Source: Bacteroidales bacterium (GTDB lineage: Bacteria; Bacteroidota; Bacteroidia; Bacteroidales; UBA4181). From it: DNA of 5,296 nucleotides. The notes under the pieces were generated by a model. The model searched no databases, was not told the DNA's origin, and was given only the letters and a program-made list of their open reading frames with translations. The stretch covers positions 1 through 5,296 of the forward strand of contig JAISDP010000183.1 of NCBI GenBank assembly GCA_031264715.1, given 5' to 3'. The position numbers were made by a program, and so were the translations under genes. Positions 1 to 5,296 of the stretch are shown here, one piece after another; position 1 is the stretch's first letter, and each line of letters begins with the position of its first letter.

Positions 1-188
1 CAGCGTTTTTTTTTAAGCTCGTCCGTCAGTAGATGGATAATTTGATCCTGTGATTTCAGTTTTTCCCTGTCTCGCTGACGACTTTTTTCCATGTCACGAT
101 TCTTTTGCCTGCTGGCGTGTAATTCCTGCCGGATAACTTTTAGCGCATTTTCCAGATTGTTCAGTTTATCTTCTAACCTTGTCTTCAT
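1..188 (-). CDS. Coiled-coil hypothetical protein, N-terminal 62 residues (runs off left edge)
   Basis: The reading frame opens with ATG (186-188) and stays open for 62 codons to the window edge, so the C-terminus is missing. The visible protein starts MKTRLEDKLNNLENALKVIR and is almost entirely charged or amphipathic (K, R, E, D, Q) with leucine or isoleucine at heptad-like spacing, including L5, L9, L12, L16, I19 and L23 and, further on, I50, I51, L53, L54 and L58. It has no signal peptide or membrane segment, so it should be a cytoplasmic alpha-helical coiled coil. A TAnnTTTG match lies about 30 bp upstream, which supports this start and suggests the gene has its own promoter; there is no Shine-Dalgarno sequence. 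A run of nine A residues on the coding strand encodes KKK at residues 59-61. In Bacteroidales a small coiled-coil gene of this kind often precedes zapA and rny; that is memory-based inference, and the next gene is outside the window. Confidence 0.72.
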   Translation of the reverse strand, partial: MKTRLEDKLNNLENALKVIRQELHASRQKNRDMEKSRQRDREKLKSQDQIIHLLTDELKKKR

Positions 189-217
189 ATATTCATAACA
201 TTAAAATGATTACGGGA

Positions 218-225
218 CAAATATA
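218..225 (-). promoter_or_regulatory. Candidate Bacteroidota -7 promoter element for the coiled-coil gene
   Basis: Read on the minus strand this is TATATTTG, an exact match to the TAnnTTTG -7 consensus of the Bacteroidota primary sigma factor. It lies 29 bp before the ATG at 188, giving an expected leader of roughly 20-25 nt. The -33 TTTG partner is poor: only an A/T-rich TTTA-like stretch lies at about the right distance. Position and strand fit well, but one half of the promoter is weak. Confidence 0.5.
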
Positions 226-464
226 GCGAATTTCCATAAATAAATAATAGAGGGTTTGAACATGCTACCTGAAAGAGCGTGATCAATAGCGTAGGGCAAC
301 GTCGGCAATGCCCTGCGAACCGGGAATGTACAATATCATGAAGCCCTGAAGGGGACGCAAGCCACGATACAACAGGAGGTTATTAATCCCATAAATACCG
401 TTCATCATATTCCACGCGATATTTTTTCAGGAATGTGTTTTTGTGAATGTTGCCGATCGACAGG
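226..464. other. Intergenic segment without a confident gene; possible repeat
   Basis: This segment lies between the permease stop and the promoter of the coiled-coil gene. I find no confident gene, RNA or rho-independent terminator in it. About 283-425 is less A/T-rich than the neighbouring spacers and is open on both strands. On the minus strand, 41 codons run from ATG (408) to TGA (283), beginning MMNGIYGINNLLLYRGLRPL and ending ADVALRY. On the plus strand, a frame is open from 295, just after a TAG at 292-294, through the intergenic region into the permease antisense. A hairpin is possible with AGGGCA (293-298) facing TGCCCT (309-314) over a 10-nt loop; no T-run follows it. Spurious peptides of the YRGLRPLQGF type remind me of dispersed intergenic repeats in Bacteroidota genomes, but that is recollection and not a match I can show. 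Confidence 0.4.
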
Positions 465-1667
465 TTATCCTCTTGCAGGAATTTTTATTCTGTTGATTTT
501 CCGGCGTATCCAAAGGATATCCGGCACGGTTGCCAGCAAAACAAATAATATGGCAAATCCGGCCGTAGTCCAAAATCCGCCGGACAACCCTGTGATACCC
601 AATGCCGCAAGCCTCGGGGCATAAAGGCTTTGCGCGCAACCGGCAATGGCAAAGCTTGCCGCACCCACAGCCATATTCAATACCAGCGCCAGCAAGCAAT
701 ACGGCCGTGCAAGCCTGCTTCGCCGGTATCCCAGCAGGACAAGATTTCCCAACATTTTCTGATTCTTATATACAAGCAGGTTGATGCTTAAAACCATCAG
801 TCCGATAGCAGGGAGCATGATCACTGTGCCGACGATCAGCACAATGGTGATCAGCGACGTGAGGAAATAGGACAATTTTCCCGGATCGTCCTTGCTGTTG
901 CTGATGTCGTAGTTTTGTCCAGCTGCGAAAAACTCTGCAATGGCAGGATCGGCAGGATTATCGGTTTCGATGATCACACGCGACGCTTTGCCTGTCGCCC
1001 CTTCGCCGAAACGCTCGTTGGCCCATTGCATGAAAGCATCGGGCACCAGTATCGTATTCAGGTAATCGGAAAAACCGGCGATACGCCCGTCGAAAACCTG
1101 TTGACGCCCATTGCCCGACACCGCTATACGAAAAACCACCTGTTGAACGATGGCTTCCGAAATCTGGGGCAATCCCTGGCTTCCGGCAAAACCAAAATTA
1201 TACAGGTTCAGATAGTCGCGCGGGATCATGATGGGGATGACGCCACTTTGCTCATCCCATCGCCAGTCGGGGCCGGCGCCGTCGAGCAGGCGGTCGGGAA
1301 CCGACTCAAAAAACAGGTCGGTGGAGAAAGGCGGTATCTGGCTCGATGGCTGCGTGTAAGCTTTTACGCGGAAACGGCACGATGTGAAATAGGACAGGGA
1401 ACGTACAAACTTCTGCCGGTTGATTTCGTCGATTTCCGCCTGCGAAAACGTTGTCCTGTCGCTATTAAACGTTGCCAGCAACGACACTTTTTTGTTCACC
1501 GTCAGGTATTCGGGTTTGAAGAGACCGGTAGCAGGCGTAAACAAAGGGCGGATATCCCTCGAGAAGCAGAAAGCGGTAAAAATGATGCTCATGCCGGTTA
1601 ATGCGGCAAACGCATAACCCAACAATTGCGGGGTACTGATATTTTGACGGAGTAATTTCTGTACCAT
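465..1667 (-). CDS. FtsX/MacB/LolCE-like ABC transporter permease
   Basis: This is a 400-residue inner-membrane protein with the four-helix FtsX/MacB layout. TM1 lies at about 15-35, a large periplasmic domain at about 36-265, TM2 at about 267-300, a basic cytoplasmic loop at about 301-321 (KNQKMLGNLVLLGYRRSRLA), TM3 at about 323-345 and TM4 at about 370-392. The cytoplasmic loop is where FtsX-family permeases dock on their ATPase, and its GNLVLLGYRRSRL part resembles the family's 'GLLRALGASRRQI' pattern. The periplasmic domain contains IPRDYLNLYNFGFAGSQGLP at about 138-157, a stretch I associate with Bacteroidota FtsX-like permeases. Type VII systems of this class drive periplasmic work (lipoprotein release, efflux, activation of cell-wall hydrolases) rather than forming an ordinary channel. 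I chose the ATG at 1667; an in-frame TTG at 1697 adds ten residues but lies inside the inverted repeat upstream. The gene is the last of the putative three-gene operon. The substrate is unknown. Confidence 0.85.
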   Translation of the reverse strand: MVQKLLRQNISTPQLLGYAFAALTGMSIIFTAFCFSRDIRPLFTPATGLFKPEYLTVNKKVSLLATFNSDRTTFSQAEIDEINRQKFVRSLSYFTSCRFRVKAYTQPSSQIPPFSTDLFFESVPDRLLDGAGPDWRWDEQSGVIPIMIPRDYLNLYNFGFAGSQGLPQISEAIVQQVVFRIAVSGNGRQQVFDGRIAGFSDYLNTILVPDAFMQWANERFGEGATGKASRVIIETDNPADPAIAEFFAAGQNYDISNSKDDPGKLSYFLTSLITIVLIVGTVIMLPAIGLMVLSINLLVYKNQKMLGNLVLLGYRRSRLARPYCLLALVLNMAVGAASFAIAGCAQSLYAPRLAALGITGLSGGFWTTAGFAILFVLLATVPDILWIRRKINRIKIPARG

Positions 1668-1688
1668 GCCGTTCAAATTTTGTTTGAT

Positions 1689-1764
1689 GGGACGCAAATA
1701 ACACGGATTTTGCGGATTTCCGCATATTTTTGAAGATCCGTATCGATCCGTGTCATCCGTGTTC
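1689..1764. repeat. Imperfect inverted repeat built of ATCCGT(GT) units
   Basis: The right arm (1736-1764) carries three near-tandem ATCCGT units starting at 1736, 1746 and 1755, the last two as ATCCGTGT. The left arm (1689-1717) carries the opposite orientation, with ACACGGAT at 1701-1708 and GCGGAT at 1712-1717. With one gap the arms pair as ATCCG...ATCCGTGT.AT..G.GT around an 18-nt loop, so the element could fold into a long imperfect hairpin. A tighter alternative stem, TGCGGA (1711-1716) with TCCGCA (1719-1724), sits at its inner edge. It fills most of the 103-bp gap between the ABC ATPase stop and the permease ATG, inside a probable operon. There is no T-run to make it a terminator. I recall intergenic repeats with ATCCGTGT units from other environmental bacteria, but whether it is dispersed in this genome cannot be seen here. 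Confidence 0.65.
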
Positions 1765-1770
1765 TATTGG

Positions 1771-2415
1771 TCATAATTTCCATTTATGGTGGTAAGTAAA
1801 TGGGTATTCAGCGCCCAGCGAACACAGGATAAGCCCGGCCTGTTTCGAGCTTAATTCCTGTTCGACCAGCCTGGAGATGATTTCGACATTTGCATCGTCC
1901 AGGTGGCTGAACGGTTCATCCATCAGGAGAAAGTCGAACGGCTGGCACAAAGCGCGGATAATGGCTATCCGCTGCTGTTGCCCGAAAGAGAGGCGGGCGA
2001 CTTTTTCGTCGCGCTTATCGGCCAGACCGGTTAAATTCAGTAAATACAGAATTTCCTCGCCTGTTTTGTGATGGGACAACCGGTTTTTCAAGTCGATGTT
2101 TTCAAATGCTGTCAGGTCGGTAAACAGTCGTAATCCCTGGAACACAAAACTGATCCTGCATTGCCGGATACTGCTCCATTCGGTCGCTGTTAACGAGCCG
2201 ATTTCCCGGTCGTCATAACGGATATCGCCTGTATAGTCGGATCGTTCGCCAAACAGGTAGCCGAGCAGTGACGATTTACCCGCGCCCGATGTGGCCGAAA
2301 CAAGATGGCGTTCACCTTTTCGGAAACATGCGTCCCGGCGCCATATTTCCGACACGGACGCTTCCGCATCCGGGAGGAAATAAGGTAAAACATGATGTAT
2401 GCGTATGGATTCCAT
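1771..2415 (-). CDS. ABC transporter ATP-binding protein, LolD/MacB/FtsE-like, motif-degenerate
   Basis: This 214-residue cytoplasmic ATPase has the size and motif order of the LolD/MacB/FtsE class. Visible motifs are Walker A ATSGAGKS at 41-48, the Q-loop glutamine in FVFQGLRLF (Q93), an ABC signature LSFGQQQR at 142-149, Walker B FLLMDEP at 162-168 with catalytic E167, and a D-loop SHLDD at 170-174. Several positions deviate. The first Gly of GxxGxGKS is Ala, LSGGQ is LSFGQ, and where the H-switch His is expected (after LIL, about 195-201) the sequence is LILCSLGAEY with no His. Lys47 and Glu167 are kept, so ATP binding and some hydrolysis are plausible. It starts at ATG 2415, 72 bp after the lipoprotein gene, with no Shine-Dalgarno and no promoter that I can see in that gap, and it should power the downstream permease. 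The class is clear; the transported substrate is not. Confidence 0.88.
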   Translation of the reverse strand: MESIRIHHVLPYFLPDAEASVSEIWRRDACFRKGERHLVSATSGAGKSSLLGYLFGERSDYTGDIRYDDREIGSLTATEWSSIRQCRISFVFQGLRLFTDLTAFENIDLKNRLSHHKTGEEILYLLNLTGLADKRDEKVARLSFGQQQRIAIIRALCQPFDFLLMDEPFSHLDDANVEIISRLVEQELSSKQAGLILCSLGAEYPFTYHHKWKL

Positions 2416-2487
2416 GACAGCGCGTATTTTTGAATCGAGGAAGACCTGTACCCGACAGGCATCTAATATCCAAAAATCATTACAATC
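2416..2487 (-). other. Short intra-operon spacer with a small hairpin
   Basis: These 72 bp separate the lipoprotein stop from the ATPase start. The only structure I see is CCTGT (2445-2449) facing ACAGG (2455-2459) over a 5-nt loop. No T-run follows on the minus strand, so it does not look like a terminator, and no TAnnTTTG promoter element is present. Read-through from the lipoprotein gene into the ATPase gene is therefore the simplest reading. Confidence 0.35.
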
Positions 2488-4038
2488 TTAATTCTGCGAT
2501 GCGGCTATTTCGTCAATGTTTTTCAGTATCTGTTTCAACGAATTTTGACCGGTATCTTTAAATCTCAACGAGAAAACCAGTTCGTAATCATGATCTATGG
2601 AGAGGCTGAAATCCCTGTACGGTTTCAGGAATTTCAACGATTCGTCGGCTATGCCGCCCAGTCCGCTTTGCAACAGCGAGCGTACGCTTTCGGGATAGCT
2701 GTCCGCATCCAGGTTGATGTAGAAGAGGCAGAGGGATTTTTCCAGGCTTTTGCCCAGGGACGAAACAGTCATGTGCCGGTCAAAGCCTTTTCCCGTAAAG
2801 GCAGCCATGGCATCGACATCGTCGGTGACGTAGACCTTATTGTCGCGGTATGCAAAGTAAACCGACACCGTCATGCCGGTGGATACCACGTAATGTTCTC
2901 CATCCTGTTTTACCATTTCCTGCGGGACCATAGCCAGCATTTTATCGAAATCGTCTTTGCTCTTTACTGTGAAAGTAAGTCCCGACAAGGGAACCGGCAA
3001 GGCGCTCCGGGCAAAATCGTAAACGCTCAATATCATATCGCCACCCAATCCATTGATGATCGTATTGGCGACCGGATTCTTCAACATCATCCGGTCTATC
3101 GGGGAGCCGGCATCCATTTGCTTTGAAACCTCGCGGACCATTTGGATGTATTCCGGTACGTTGAGCGACAGTTTGTATGCCAGGTACGATTTATCGGGGA
3201 AAGCGCGCAACAGGCTGTTGTCAAAATCCTTTTTGAACACCGGGTATTTTACGAAAAAGTCCTTCACTTTCGATGGAGGCGTCATCACGCTTGAAAGTCT
3301 TGCTTCGCCATTTTCGAAACAAAGGTAACTGTGAATGTAAGTATCCGACAGTTCCTTCCATATTTCGGTTTTTTTAACATGAGCCGCCGGGGAAGCCAGA
3401 TCGGTAATGGCGTCGTACGAAGCCCAGAACCCGATATCGTAACTGTGTTTATTGAAATCGTTGAAATCAATCACGCTCACAATACTTTTTTCCTGCGGCC
3501 TGGCAAAAAAATCATCGTAGTTGACTGTACCGCAATCCTTACCGCTTCCAGCAATGAGCAATTCCCTGTTCCATGCCATAGTTACACCGTCGGACTGTGC
3601 AATTTTATACGCGCCTTTGTCCTCCACATGAAATTCGGTATTGCCCTGCATTATTCCTTTGAGGCTGGCTTCGAACGCTGTTGCATTGTCCATCTCGAAA
3701 ACCGTCGCACCGAAAAACCCTTCGCCTTGCTTAACGGCAAAAAGGTACGATTGATCAAGACTGAGCCCCGACGATTTGGGATTTTCAAGAAATTTATCGA
3801 TCATCTTCTGCGCTTCCTCATCGCCAATATTCATCCGGTCGCGCATCTTTTGAAAGAATCTGCAGTCTTTCAAGTTATTTAAACCGCTTTTGCCGGTTAA
3901 TTGTTTGTTTTTGAAAGTAAGTACAAAAGCGGCATCGCTTGGTATGGCTTTCAAGTGTGGCGGTACGCTCTTCCTGCACGAGCCGAATAATAACAACCCT
4001 GTACACAACAAAAATGCCAGTTGCCTGATGGTTTTCAT
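2488..4038 (-). CDS. DUF4836-like lipoprotein
   Basis: This encodes a 516-residue predicted lipoprotein. The N-terminus has a basic start (K2, R5), a hydrophobic core at about 7-18 and a lipobox FGSC that puts the lipidated cysteine at residue 21 (LLLFGSCRKS). The residues after Cys21 (RKSVPP) lack the acidic pair of the Bacteroidota surface-export signal, so it more likely faces the periplasm. The mature part opens with IPSDAAFVLTFKNKQLTGKS at about 33-52, the pattern I associate with the Bacteroidota DUF4836 family. Two segments of similar character, FGATVFEMDNATAFEASLKG at about 109-128 and LTFTVKSKDDFDKMLAMVPQ further on, suggest an internally repeated alpha/beta fold; this is inference. 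No catalytic motif is visible. It starts at ATG 4038, downstream of a good Bacteroidota promoter, and leads the putative ABC operon, so it may be a periplasmic partner or substrate of the ABC machine. The family has no established biochemical role that I know of. Confidence 0.82.
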   Translation of the reverse strand: MKTIRQLAFLLCTGLLLFGSCRKSVPPHLKAIPSDAAFVLTFKNKQLTGKSGLNNLKDCRFFQKMRDRMNIGDEEAQKMIDKFLENPKSSGLSLDQSYLFAVKQGEGFFGATVFEMDNATAFEASLKGIMQGNTEFHVEDKGAYKIAQSDGVTMAWNRELLIAGSGKDCGTVNYDDFFARPQEKSIVSVIDFNDFNKHSYDIGFWASYDAITDLASPAAHVKKTEIWKELSDTYIHSYLCFENGEARLSSVMTPPSKVKDFFVKYPVFKKDFDNSLLRAFPDKSYLAYKLSLNVPEYIQMVREVSKQMDAGSPIDRMMLKNPVANTIINGLGGDMILSVYDFARSALPVPLSGLTFTVKSKDDFDKMLAMVPQEMVKQDGEHYVVSTGMTVSVYFAYRDNKVYVTDDVDAMAAFTGKGFDRHMTVSSLGKSLEKSLCLFYINLDADSYPESVRSLLQSGLGGIADESLKFLKPYRDFSLSIDHDYELVFSLRFKDTGQNSLKQILKNIDEIAASQN

Positions 4039-4087
4039 TTAGATTGGAATTTGAATAACTAAGCTAACATTCACTATTCTAAGGGCG

Positions 4088-4118
4088 CAAAAATAATGTT
4101 TGTTTTTGACGATACAAA
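4088..4118 (-). promoter_or_regulatory. Bacteroidota promoter of the lipoprotein/ABC operon
   Basis: On the minus strand, TATTTTTG (4088-4095) matches the TAnnTTTG -7 consensus and TTTG (4115-4118) matches the -33 element, with a 19-bp spacer between them. The transcription start would be near 4080, giving a leader of about 40 nt before the ATG at 4038. The -33 TTTG is itself the end of a second TATTTTTG (4115-4122), which could act as another -7 element 27 bp upstream, but I see no good -33 partner for that one. This is the strongest promoter in the window and marks the start of the three-gene unit. Confidence 0.68.
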
Positions 4119-4166
4119 AATAGAAAAGTATAATATGATACACTCATCGCATTTTTTGGCGGATAG

Positions 4167-4907
4167 TCATAAACCAAACCATGATTTACATATCGAAAGC
4201 GCTTCGCGGCAATAGGCAGAAGGTCGGAGATACCACTTCACGCCGGCATTATATACCTTAACATCCAGCCCCTCATCGCGGGCGATTTTCTTCACCCTGA
4301 ATACATGATAGTCGCTGGTAATACAGGCTACAGTATAGTCCTTCTCCGTGAAAAGGTTATTGAGCAACAGTTTCGAATACCGGAAATTGTCCTTTGTATT
4401 GCGCGACTTATCTTCCATGATGATTTGCGTTTCGTCCACACCATTCCGTACCAGGTAGCGTTTCATGGCTTCGGCTTCGGAAATATCTTCGTTTCGCCCC
4501 TGTCCGCCACTGGCGACTATGGGGATGCCCGGATTCCGGCTAAGATACTCCAGGCATCGATCCAACCGCGACTGTAAGGTCGGCAGGACGGTTTCGCCCC
4601 TGATGCCACAACCAAGTACCAGCACGGCATCTTCGTGAAAAGTTACAGTGTTGCGACATCCGTTCACGATAACGATGGCGGTAACGGTAAGAAAGAAAGC
4701 CATGCCGGATGCAGCTATGATAACCATTGCCTTTCGCAGCCCCACCGGTAATTTACGAAACCATATGCCTGCAACAATAAGCAGCGCCCCAAGACACAAC
4801 GCAATGGCATTACCCGCAGTGAACCCGTACATGATCGAAAGTGTACAGGCTCCGGCAATAAATACCGCACCAGCCAAAATTCCCGATTTCTCGATTCTAT
4901 TCATCAT
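4167..4907 (-). CDS. Membrane-anchored DUF218 (YdcF/SanA/ElyC-like) protein
   Basis: The 246-residue protein has three hydrophobic segments near its N-terminus (about 10-29, 32-50 and 59-82) followed by a DUF218 domain from about residue 90 to the C-terminus. Family hallmarks are AVLVLGCGIRG at the start of the domain, the LQSRLDRCLEYL helix, ASGGQGRNEDISEAEAMKRY, the segment IIMEDKSRNTKDNFRYSKLL, and ITSDYHVFRVKKIA. Conserved acidic and Gly residues in these segments form the presumed active pocket. Relatives (E. coli SanA, ElyC, YdcF) are linked to envelope barrier function and peptidoglycan or lipid-carrier metabolism, but the reaction is not settled. The first of two adjacent ATGs (4905-4907, 4902-4904) is taken as start; it lies two bases after the hisB stop, so the gene is probably co-transcribed and translationally coupled with hisB. 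It ends with TGA at 4167, with no convincing terminator after it. Confidence 0.86.
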   Translation of the reverse strand: MMNRIEKSGILAGAVFIAGACTLSIMYGFTAGNAIALCLGALLIVAGIWFRKLPVGLRKAMVIIAASGMAFFLTVTAIVIVNGCRNTVTFHEDAVLVLGCGIRGETVLPTLQSRLDRCLEYLSRNPGIPIVASGGQGRNEDISEAEAMKRYLVRNGVDETQIIMEDKSRNTKDNFRYSKLLLNNLFTEKDYTVACITSDYHVFRVKKIARDEGLDVKVYNAGVKWYLRPSAYCREALSICKSWFGL

Positions 4908-4909
4908 TT

Positions 4910-5296
4910 TTACAACACTCCTTTGGTAGTGGGCAGGTCAAAATGATAGATATCGCGCCGGATTGCCATTTTCAGCGCACGGGCAAAAGCCTTGAACGTA
5001 CCTTCGATCTTGTGGTGTTCGTTGGCGCCTTCGGCCTTGATGTTGAGATTCATCCTGGCGGCATCGCTCAGCGATTTAAAGAAATGCAGGAACATTTCGG
5101 CAGGCATATCCCCTATTCTTTCGCGCCGGTACTCGGCATCCCACACGAGCCACGGACGCCCGCCAAAATCGAGCGCAACACTGCACAGGCAATCGTCCAT
5201 CGGCAGGCAGAAACCATAACGTTCGATACCGCGCTTGTCGCCCAGAGCGGCGTATAATGCTTCGCCCAAAGCAATAGCAGTATCCTCGATGGCGTG
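4910..5296 (-). CDS. hisB: Imidazoleglycerol-phosphate dehydratase HisB, C-terminal part (runs off right edge)
   Basis: The frame is open from the right window edge to a TAA at 4910 and shows the last 128 residues of HisB (EC 4.2.1.19), which converts imidazole glycerol phosphate to imidazole acetol phosphate in histidine biosynthesis. Visible landmarks are HAIEDTAIALGEAL at the edge, whose His is the second His of the first metal-binding HHxxED motif; the block ALGDKRGIERYGF; LPMDDCL; HFFKSLSDAA; the second metal motif HHKIE (5003-5017) in EHHKIEGTFKAFARAL; and the C-terminal LPTTKGVL that ends most HisB proteins. A TTG near 5269 is an internal Leu codon and not the start, because family sequence continues upstream of it. 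Bacteroidota often carry HisB fused to an N-terminal histidinol-phosphate phosphatase domain; whether that applies here lies outside the window. Confidence 0.97.
   Translation of the reverse strand, partial: HAIEDTAIALGEALYAALGDKRGIERYGFCLPMDDCLCSVALDFGGRPWLVWDAEYRRERIGDMPAEMFLHFFKSLSDAARMNLNIKAEGANEHHKIEGTFKAFARALKMAIRRDIYHFDLPTTKGVL
4918..4924 (-). promoter_or_regulatory. Shine-Dalgarno-like AAAGGAG before the DUF218 gene
   Basis: AAAGGAG on the minus strand ends 10 nt before the first ATG (4907) of the DUF218 gene and would favour that start over the second ATG at 4904. It lies inside hisB and encodes the conserved Lys-Gly of its C-terminus, so it may be coincidence, especially as the other genes here lack such sites. 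Confidence 0.3.

Noticed and set aside
293..314. The AGGGCA/TGCCCT hairpin as a terminator of the ABC operon
   Set aside because: It is about 150 bp past the permease stop, the stem is only 6 bp with a 10-nt loop, and no T-run follows on the minus strand.
374..379. AGGAGG on the plus strand as a ribosome binding site
   Set aside because: No start codon lies within 5-12 bases downstream; the next in-frame ATG is at 433, and Bacteroidota rarely rely on such sites.
915..1601. A 228-codon open frame on the plus strand, antisense to the permease gene
   Set aside because: It lies wholly inside the well-supported permease gene, its product has no recognisable domain and is rich in R, H and G as antisense shadows are, and no promoter precedes it.
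1668..1697. A longer permease beginning at the TTG at 1697
   Set aside because: The ten extra residues come from the edge of the inverted repeat, and the ATG at 1667 already leaves a complete N-terminal stretch before TM1.
2545..3126. A 193-codon plus-strand open frame, with another of 183 codons at 3331-3882, antisense to the lipoprotein gene
   Set aside because: The opposite strand encodes a protein with a clear signal peptide, lipobox and full-length open frame; the plus-strand products show no family features.
4126..4166. A terminator after the DUF218 gene
   Set aside because: Only a 4-bp ATGA/TCAT stem followed by mixed A/T sequence is present, too weak to call.
1..5296. CRISPR array, tRNA or rRNA gene, or transposase
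   Set aside because: I saw no regularly spaced repeats, cloverleaf-like segments, rRNA signatures or transposase motifs on either strand.

Overview
The window looks like chromosomal DNA from a Bacteroidota bacterium, most likely of the order Bacteroidales. Three things point there: a TAnnTTTG/TTTG promoter in front of the lipoprotein gene (a second -7 match precedes the leftmost gene), an almost complete lack of Shine-Dalgarno sequences, and protein types (a DUF4836-like lipoprotein and a Bacteroidota-style FtsX permease) typical of that phylum. Every gene I can support is on the minus strand, so the window is described from right to left, in the order of transcription.

Right end (5296-4167): the C-terminal part of hisB (imidazoleglycerol-phosphate dehydratase, histidine biosynthesis) enters from the right edge. 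Two bases after its stop codon begins a membrane-anchored DUF218 (YdcF/SanA/ElyC-like) protein, so the two are probably one transcript. A gap of 128 bp follows. It holds a well-formed Bacteroidota promoter facing left.

Centre (4038-465): three genes that probably form one operon: a 516-residue DUF4836-like lipoprotein, a short and degenerate ABC ATPase of the LolD/MacB/FtsE class, and a 400-residue four-helix FtsX/MacB-like permease. The likely product is a type VII-like (MacB/LolCDE) ABC machine of the cell envelope with a dedicated lipoprotein partner; its substrate cannot be read from the sequence. The 103 bp between ATPase and permease contain an imperfect inverted repeat built from ATCCGT(GT) units, which looks like a dispersed intergenic repeat.

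Left end (464-1): 276 bp without a confident gene, part of which is unusually open on both strands and may be another dispersed repeat. At the far left, a candidate -7 element precedes the start of a lysine/arginine/glutamate-rich coiled-coil protein that runs off the window. I see no tRNA, rRNA, CRISPR array, transposase or phage gene. The most unusual points are the ABC operon with its motif-eroded ATPase and the two repeat-like intergenic segments.
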